Shown here one piece after another: positions 59,501 through 64,000 of a DNA stretch of 64,000 nucleotides. Numbering within the stretch: position 1 is the first letter of the stretch; each line of letters starts with the position of its first letter. The notes beneath the pieces were generated by a model. The model searched no databases and was not told the origin of the DNA. It worked only from the letters and a program-made list of their open reading frames with translations. The stretch covers positions 62,001 through 126,000 of the forward strand of contig NZ_NRRG01000011.1 of NCBI RefSeq assembly GCF_016583575.1, given 5' to 3'. This stretch comes from Thiocystis violacea (lineage in GTDB: Bacteria; Pseudomonadota; Gammaproteobacteria; Chromatiales; Chromatiaceae). Both the position numbers and the translations under genes were made by a program.

Positions 59501-59617
59501 CCGCCCTTGCCACACCCGCTACAGGGTGTCGAGATCGACGGCCAGGCCAGCGCGGACTTCGGCCCAGACTGGGCGGTCTGCCGTATCTGCCCCGCCGAGA
59601 TCCTGTTGCGCTACTGA
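56528..59617 (+). CDS. Large cytoplasmic (alpha/alpha)6 glycosidase with two N-terminal carbohydrate-binding domains
   Basis: 1029 residues, no signal peptide. Residues 1-~155 (LDDFADLSGWTAIASG...VWIEDLCL) resemble a CBM11/CIA30-like sandwich. Residues ~165-290 (PETCWRGAPTDQPQRLLIDF, YVALDL) are an F5/8-type C (CBM32-like) domain. A beta-rich linker leads to a six-hairpin barrel from ~580, with RYSRAWIRDGALMGAALARVG, FQTEDGNLPDC, EFDCWGELIFAVMDHYRFSG and WNQWPEISWRDPLGPSFIGDMPHSWIGAEY. Related to GH15/GH63/GH78-like clans; family not fixed. Coupled by ATGA to the transporter gene, so it probably degrades what that transporter brings in. Confidence 0.8.
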   Translation: MNANILDDFADLSGWTAIASGQARLNLSPEPGRQGMAMRLDFDFHGGGGFVVARKEFDLSLPENYAFSFGIRGQAPANIFEFKLVDASNQNVWRYREDVFAMPEDWLDLRIKSSQIAFAWGPLGGGTARAIAAIEFVIAAGPGGSGSVWIEDLCLTDTSYYLTPLVEASSALPGCEPHYVCDPSPETCWRGAPTDQPQRLLIDFQTEREYGGLTIRWDPERRPRTLAIQLSSDGQTWRTCLETDQGVGGETHVYLPDAASRYVALDLGADAGRDGIGIQCVEVQPYDFSRSINDFFTTIARRSRDGLYPKYFLGRQTHWTPVGTGEDITQALFNEEGLVEVDKGSFSIEPFLFADGQLIAWADAEVTQSLERGDLPIPSSDWRAGDLRLSTTAFATGPSGASSLFIRYRITNDSDAARPVSLFAAIRPFQVTPTWQHWQRFGGVRQVSELTYVDGQVRVDQGKRIIPFTPPSGFGAAAFAQGAITEYLKSGELPAQDQVTDPFGYASGALRFDLELPARSEREVFLAIPFGDCPGDRAEGWPTDPDGGEAFASALSDWEAKLDVLDIQLPPHAAGVVGTLKTAAAHILISRDGPALQPGPRRYSRAWIRDGALMGAALARVGRPEAGRDFIRWYAGFQTEDGNLPDCADRDGQEWLPEFDCWGELIFAVMDHYRFSGDSDFLAELWPAVLKSVDYLERLRNQRLTPEYQTEAKRACYGILPESMSHEGYMAHPVHAYWDDFWAVRGFKDAAEMAELLGETDQARRIATLRDAFQETLYASLDRVIAERGIDFVPGSVEFADFDPSATAIAIAIADELHNLPSPAIDRTFEKYLIGFRERTRPDSNWANYTAYEIRIIAALVRLGWRREAHELLDFFLADRRIQSWNQWPEISWRDPLGPSFIGDMPHSWIGAEYILAVRGFFAYERESDQSLVIAAGVAEDWLNEGGEVWVRDLPTQHGLISYRLRREAPDRLRLSLSGELAMPPGGLILMPPLPHPLQGVEIDGQASADFGPDWAVCRICPAEILLRY

Positions 59618-59632
59618 CACAATCCGTCGTTA

Positions 59633-59660
59633 GGATGGGTAGAGCGCAGCGAAACCCATC
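59633..59660. repeat. Interspersed hairpin repeat A, copy after the glycosidase gene
   Basis: GGATGGGT-AGAGCGCAGCGA-AACCCATC, 7-8 bp arms and the classic core. It may act as a 3' structure for the glycosidase transcript, whose stop is 16 nt upstream. Confidence 0.75.
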
Positions 59661-59742
59661 TTCCAGGCTCCAAGGCCCAAGCCGGTATATGAGCACGTAA
59701 AGCGTCCAAAAGGACCGGGGCATGCGATGACGCGCGGCGGGC

Positions 59743-59779
59743 CTGCCCATCCTTGTCTCTTGAGCCTCGGAGCGTACAG
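59743..59779 (-). repeat. Interspersed repeat A tail, inverted copy
   Basis: On the minus strand CTGTACGCTCCGAGGCTC continues to GACAAGGATGGGCAGG, the same tail found at 45742 and 47346. With the copy at 59633 it forms an inverted pair about 85 nt apart. Confidence 0.7.
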
Positions 59780-59819
59780 CGTCTCGCGAATACATATCTG
59801 ATATGTATATTTCAAGGCG

Positions 59820-60111
59820 ATGAACATCACCTTCGACCCCACCAAAAATACCCTCAACCGCCAAAAACATCGGGTCGATCCTGTCGGATGTCGAAGGCGT
59901 TTTTTACGATGACCAGGCCATCGCCGTCGAGGACCGCGACCATGCCGAAGAGCGTTTCGTGACGCTTGGGCTGGACGGCTTGGATCGTCTTATCGTGGTG
60001 GCGTACCACTATCGGGGCGAGGATGAGATCCGGCTGATTTCCGCGTGCTTGACTGAACCTCACGAGCGGCGCGCCTATCAAGAGGGCTTAGGCAATGCAA
60101 GACGACTATGA
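59820..60111 (+). pseudogene. brnT: BrnT toxin gene with a 1-nt frameshift
   Basis: Frame one gives MNITFDPTKNTLNRQKHRVD; after an extra C at 59880-59881 the next frame gives LSDVEGVFYDDQAIAVEDRD, then ERFVTLGLDGLDRLIVVAYHYRGEDEIRLISA and PHERRAYQEG. Together these are a whole BrnT (RelE-like ribonuclease). Read without correction the product stops after about 30 residues. The end overlaps the antitoxin start by 17 nt. Confidence 0.85.
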
Positions 60112-60343
60112 TTTTTCCAACGGCACGCGCGGCGCGGTGCTGAACGCCACCGGCAAGACCCGTATCACCCTGTTTCTGGACGACGATGTTCTGGCGGCGT
60201 TCAGGGAGCGCGCGGCACACAGCGGCAAGGGCTATCAAACCCTGATCAACGAGACGTTGCGCGCCACGCTATCCCCGGAATCGGCGCCACTCACGGTGGA
60301 AACCTTGCGCCGGGTATTGCATGAGGTGTTACAGGCAGCCTGA
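60095..60343 (+). CDS. brnA: BrnA/CopG-type antitoxin of the broken BrnT
   Basis: 82 residues. GKTRITLFLDDDVLAAFRERAAHSGKGYQTLINETLRATL is, in its parts, a ribbon-helix-helix DNA-binding domain as in BrnA_antitoxin. It starts inside the brnT reading frame, the normal coupled arrangement. Intact although the toxin is not. Confidence 0.88.
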   Translation: MQDDYDFSNGTRGAVLNATGKTRITLFLDDDVLAAFRERAAHSGKGYQTLINETLRATLSPESAPLTVETLRRVLHEVLQAA

Positions 60344-60478
60344 ACTTGATGGGGCTGGGGCGAACAACGTGAGCCTCAGCTTGTGTGGGAATGAGCGGGG
60401 AGACCAAGGATCCCTCCATTTCCGGAAATCGCCCGATTCCCCCTTGATCGAATGGCCCGGAGTCCGCCGGGTTTGCCC

Positions 60479-62143
60479 TCATACGCGAAACTGCGAAAGC
60501 TCGGCGTGCAGGCTTTGGGCCAGGCTGACGAGGTCGGCGCGTGCCGCCGCGGTCTGGCGATTGGCGGAGACCGCGTGCTCGGCCAGGGCTTGAATCCGGA
60601 CCGTATTGCGATTGACCTCCTCGGTCACCGCCGACTGCTGCTCGGTCGCGCTCGCGATCTGCGTGTTCATGTCGTTGATGCTGGCCACCGCCCGCGTGAT
60701 CCCCTCCAGGGCCGCGCTGGCCTCCGAGGCCTTGCGCAGGGTGGCGTCGACCATGCCGCGTCCGGAGCTCATGACGCCGACGACCTTGTGCGCGCTGGAT
60801 TGCAGGGACGCGATCATGGTCTCGATCTCGCCCGTCGATTTCTGGGTGCGCGAGGCCAGATTGCGCACTTCCGAGGCGACCACCGCGAAGCCGCGACCGC
60901 TTTCACCGGCGCGGGCCGCCTCGATGGCGGCGTTCAGCGCCAGCAGGCTGGTTTGGTCGGCGATTCCCTTGATGACTTCCAGCACCGCGCCGATGTGGCT
61001 GGTCTCGGCTTCGAGCGCCGCGATGGCCTCGGCCGCCTTCTCGACGACCTCGGCGAGCTGCCCGATGGCCACCGACGCCTCACCGACCACCTGACCCCCG
61101 GAGCGCACACCGCTATCGGCCAGGCGCGCGCTCTCGGCCGCGGTCGTGGTGTTGACCGCGACCTGGCCGATGGTGGTGGCGACCTGATGCATCGCCGTGG
61201 CCACCATCTGAATCTGCGTGAGCTGTTCGAGCATCGCCTCGTCGCTCTCGGTTGCGACCATCTCCAGACGCTCCACCGCGTCGTCGACCTGCTGGGCGGA
61301 CAGGATCGATTGCCCCACCAACCGCTGGAGCTTTTCGAGCAGCAAATTGAAGGCACTGGCGATCTGGCCGATCTCATCGCGGCTGTCTTCCGCGAGACGG
61401 GCGGTCAGATCCCCCTCGCCATGGGCGATGTCGCGCACGCGATGGAGGATGCGCCGCATGGGACGAACGATCAGCGGCGGGAGCGCGAAGATGACGAGCG
61501 TCAGGGTGCCGATTCCTACCGCCAGCAGGATGAGCGTCTGCATCCGGCTCGCCGCCACGGACGACTCGGCCCGCGCGGCGACATCGCTGGTGGCCGTGAT
61601 GACGATCTCTTGGAGCCCGTCGAGGATCGAGCGCATCTGGTCGAAGGACTGGCGGGCCTCCTTCAAGCTCAGATCGATGGCGGTCGAGCGGCCCGCCCGG
61701 GTGTCCGACTGGCGTTCCGCGACGATGCGCCTGGTCACCTCTTCCCAGGCTTGACGGGCCGTGTCGAACGCCTTGATCTTCTCCGCCACCTCGGGCACGG
61801 TCGCGAGATGGCTGTCCATCAGGATCCCGGCGGCGTGATCGAAGCGCTCCCTGGCCTGCCTAAGGTTCTCGCCATGCTGCCCGGCCATGTCCGCGAAGTC
61901 GGGCGAGCGCACGTCGACGAACATCAGGGTCCGCTCGGCGACCAGCGCCTGGTAGAGATCCCGGTCGGCCTGGAGCAGGTTGTCCACCACCGGGATGTTG
62001 ACACTGACGAGCGCGGTCACGTCCTCGGCCAGCCGGTCCACCCGCTCGATCGTCCTCCAGGCGAAGAACACCATCAGCAGACCGATGAGACCGAGCGGAA
62101 TCATCAGCTTGTAGCGGAAGGAAAGATTCTGAAACCATCTCAT
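60479..62143 (-). CDS. Methyl-accepting chemotaxis protein
   Basis: 554 residues. TM1 at ~12-29 and TM2 at ~205-228 enclose a four-helix-bundle-like periplasmic sensor ([19 protein letters not shown]). A HAMP domain follows ([37 protein letters not shown]), then the signalling coil with its hairpin tip [29 protein letters not shown]. No C-terminal CheR-binding pentapeptide; it ends LSQFRV. Ligand unknown. The gene for a PDC/Cache-like periplasmic protein lies 59 nt upstream on the same strand and may supply the ligand signal. Confidence 0.95.
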   Translation of the reverse strand: MRWFQNLSFRYKLMIPLGLIGLLMVFFAWRTIERVDRLAEDVTALVSVNIPVVDNLLQADRDLYQALVAERTLMFVDVRSPDFADMAGQHGENLRQARERFDHAAGILMDSHLATVPEVAEKIKAFDTARQAWEEVTRRIVAERQSDTRAGRSTAIDLSLKEARQSFDQMRSILDGLQEIVITATSDVAARAESSVAASRMQTLILLAVGIGTLTLVIFALPPLIVRPMRRILHRVRDIAHGEGDLTARLAEDSRDEIGQIASAFNLLLEKLQRLVGQSILSAQQVDDAVERLEMVATESDEAMLEQLTQIQMVATAMHQVATTIGQVAVNTTTAAESARLADSGVRSGGQVVGEASVAIGQLAEVVEKAAEAIAALEAETSHIGAVLEVIKGIADQTSLLALNAAIEAARAGESGRGFAVVASEVRNLASRTQKSTGEIETMIASLQSSAHKVVGVMSSGRGMVDATLRKASEASAALEGITRAVASINDMNTQIASATEQQSAVTEEVNRNTVRIQALAEHAVSANRQTAAARADLVSLAQSLHAELSQFRV

Positions 62144-62202
62144 GAGCTCGGCTCCTTGACGAAGAGCGCCGTGCCCGCGCGGCGCGGGCGCTTGGCGAGA
62201 TC

Positions 62203-62775
62203 CTATGGCTGTGCCTGCCCCAGCCGATCGAGATCGATCCCGATCGTCAGGGCACCGATCGCCTGGCCCTCGTCCATCACCGGCACCGAGATCTGCACCA
62301 GATAGGCTTGGGCGCTGGAGTCGAACTTGATTTCACCCATGTCGACGCCACCCTGGCCGGCGTTGAATGACCGCGTGAATTTGTCCTCGTCGCCCTGCCA
62401 GTAGTCCGAGGTCTTGTTGGTCATGGCGACATTGGCGCCCTGGCCGTCCATGAGGAAAAGCTCGATGAAATACGGCTGGGTCTGCTCCAGCCGTCGCAGC
62501 TCCCTGGCCGGCGGATTGTCCTGCATGGCCGCCATAAGCGGCGTGATACCGCTGGCGGCCATCCAGTCCGCATCCAGCCGCTTGATCTCATCGAGCGAGC
62601 GCCCCAGGGCGTTCTGCTCGCGCACGGCCTGGATCAGGACCGGATTGGTTCCCCACTGCTGAAAGGTTGGCACCAGGGCCTTCACGGCGTCTGGAAGTTC
62701 CTCGGCGATCGCCGGGGGCATCGCCAGGACACCTGTCGTTAGCGCAACCGCAAGCGTCAGTCTCTGGAGCGACAT
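62203..62775 (-). CDS. Free-standing periplasmic PDC/Cache-like sensor protein
   Basis: 190 residues from the ATG at 62775, with AAAGGAG 8 nt upstream. Signal peptide [55 protein letters not shown] and [28 protein letters not shown] follow the PDC/Cache pattern normally found as the extracytoplasmic part of receptors and kinases, here without a membrane anchor. It lies just upstream of, and is probably co-transcribed with, the chemoreceptor gene, so it may bind the ligand and dock to the receptor. Confidence 0.85.
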   Translation of the reverse strand: MSLQRLTLAVALTTGVLAMPPAIAEELPDAVKALVPTFQQWGTNPVLIQAVREQNALGRSLDEIKRLDADWMAASGITPLMAAMQDNPPARELRRLEQTQPYFIELFLMDGQGANVAMTNKTSDYWQGDEDKFTRSFNAGQGGVDMGEIKFDSSAQAYLVQISVPVMDEGQAIGALTIGIDLDRLGQAQP

Positions 62776-63299
62776 CGGCGCTCTCCTTTGGTGATGAGGT
62801 TTGAGTGGAGCCGCGTGGCCGCATGCGCGCAACGCATCAGCCACTCTTATTGGGCCGCCGACTCCAGGAATCGAGCGCATGGAGCGGCATGCCCCGCTCG
62901 GCCATGAGCCAAAGAATAGATGATGACCCGGTGTCGGGCGTCGGATCTGCGAACAGTGTCTAAAGTCTGACGAACCGAGCCGCTTCGAGACTGGCACCGG
63001 GATCGGCCGCGCGGTTAAGGTGGTGACCTCGATGCCCCTTGGATCCGCCGTGGAAATTGAACGGGTCGCTCGTCGGCGCGCCGATGATTCCCATCAATCA
63101 AATGCGCCAAGCCTCCCGATGGTATTCAGTTCCTAGGGATTTTCTGATATGAAAGTAGGTAATGCTACGCATTGATCTCGGAATCGCTGTTTCCGGTTCC
63201 GTGCCCGACCATGACAGATGGATCCATGGACGACACCCATGTCAGATGAAGTTGGCGCCGCTCGCCGCCGACGGTCTTCGCCGCATGACGCCGCGCGAA
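62776..63299. other. Divergent intergenic region before the sensor gene
   Basis: About 520 nt with no gene I can support. Two near-identical CATGACAGATG / CATGTCAGATG words (63210 and 63239) lie about 80 nt before the sensor start and could be binding sites. Short frames on both strands lack RBS and motifs. Confidence 0.35.
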
Positions 63300-64000
63300 A
63301 TGTGTTCTCATGGCCACCGATATGCCGACTCGCCGAGGGTCCACGCCAAGCGTTGGCCCGTCTCGGAGACCCCCTGCGGCTCGCGCTGCTCACCTCGATC
63401 GTCCTCATCCTCATCTTCTGCGGTTACGGCATCGCCACGGCCCTGATCGGCGAGCACAACCGGGAGAGCCTGCGGCTGGAGGCCGTCGCCGAGATGCAAG
63501 CCCACCAGATCGCCGACTGGCTGCGGGAACGCCAGGGCGACGCCGATCTCGTCCGCACCAGCCCCACACTCCCGGAGGAATATCGGCGCTGGCGCACGGG
63601 TGCCGACCCGGAGGCGGCCGCCAGTATGCAGGCGCGACTCACCCGGCTGCTCATGCCGGGGGGCTTCGAGGCGGTCAGGCTCTACGACGCCGACGGGCCG
63701 TTGGTCTGGACCAGCCTGGAGCCAACTCCGGACACCCGGCCCGAGCTGGCGACGGGTCTGCGCGAGGCGGAGCGCGCACGCCAGTCGCGGCGGGTCGGCC
63801 CCTACCTGGACGCCGGGCAACGGCCCCATCTGGACTACGTGGTTCCACTCGCCGCGAACGCGGAGCCACTGGCCTTCGTGGTTCTGCACGCCGACCCCGA
63901 GGGCTGGCTGTATCCCACCCTTCGGACCTGGCCCAATCTCACTAAAAGCGGGGAGAGCTTCCTCTTCCGTCGTGACGGCGATCAGGTGCGCTACCTTAGT
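63300..64000 (+). CDS. Membrane sensor protein, N-terminal part (runs off the right edge)
   Basis: The frame is open to base 64000, so only the first ~233 residues are seen. Starts at 63285 or 63246 are also possible; none has a good RBS. LRLALLTSIVLILIFCGYGIATALI is a membrane helix at ~27-51, followed by EHNRESLRLEAVAEMQAHQIADWLRERQGDADLV in pieces and a periplasmic sensor ending NLTKSGESFLFRRDGDQVRYL. The AHQIADWL coil and the SGESFLFRRDG strand are typical of hybrid histidine kinases or PAS/GGDEF proteins with this input domain. The output domain lies outside the window. Confidence 0.75.

Noticed and set aside
63310-63945. Plus-strand frame starting ATGGCCACCGATATG
   Set aside because: Arg/His/Pro-rich with no motif. 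The frame one base over gives a membrane helix and sensor domain and runs off the window edge.

Overview
The window reads as chromosome of a GC-rich (roughly two-thirds GC by eye) gammaproteobacterium, most likely a purple sulfur bacterium of the Chromatiaceae. Support comes from the gammaproteobacterial rimP-nusA-infB-rbfA-truB-rpsO-pnp order, a DsrC-family protein next to a sulfur-mobilising desulfurase, a CobD/CobT-like pair and a multihaem nitrogen-oxide module. This is an inference from gene content; I ran no database search.

Layout. (1) 1-8.1 kb: the tail of an exopolysaccharide locus with a partial sulfotransferase, a secreted sulfatase, a secreted glycoside-hydrolase-like protein, an SLBB export protein and an EpsG-type tyrosine-kinase-like ATPase. 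(2) 8.4-17.3 kb: the transcription/translation operon, with a rimP-leader hairpin in front, an RNase III-type stem before pnp and a bidirectional terminator after it. (3) 17.4-27.8 kb: mainly minus-strand genes (CreA, FAD oxidoreductase, Tll0287-like haem protein, LTA-synthase-like phosphotransferase, DUF2934 protein, LolD-like/FtsX-like ABC exporter) plus a plus-strand DUF3334/CheX-like gene. (4) 28-32.8 kb: a SufS-SufE fusion, a cysteine-less DsrC paralogue (RspA type), CobD and a truncated CobT-like protein. (5) 33-41.8 kb: an SLC13 transporter, a retropepsin-like protease, RimK, LspA, HisG, a NhaP2/CvrA antiporter and PpnP. (6) 42-45.6 kb: a class III hybrid cluster protein, an octahaem HAO-family cytochrome and a TPR protein, with two CRP/FNR-type palindromes. 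(7) 45.6-60.3 kb: a plastic zone with interspersed hairpin repeats, a broken IS1111-type element, gnd with a zwf remnant, GH94 phosphorylase, HigBA, a low-GC two-gene sensor/membrane pair, a BacA/YddA-type transporter with a dead and interrupted ATPase domain, a large cytoplasmic glycosidase and a broken BrnT with intact BrnA. (8) 60.4-64 kb: a chemoreceptor, a small periplasmic PDC/Cache protein and the start of a membrane sensor that leaves the window.

How the genes work together. Region 1 fits export and editing of a sulfated polysaccharide. Region 6 fits detoxification or reduction of NO and hydroxylamine under anaerobic control. The sugar genes of region 7 (gnd, GH94, transporter, glycosidase) look like one oligosaccharide-use cluster split by an acquired toxin-antitoxin/defence-like insertion. 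That zone holds at least five disrupted genes, which points to ongoing decay or, in part, to assembly errors.

The best candidates for something undescribed are the sensor plus four-helix membrane pair at 53.2-54.7 kb, the transporter whose ATPase domain has lost its Walker lysine and glutamate, and the hcp-octahaem cytochrome module with its two palindromes.
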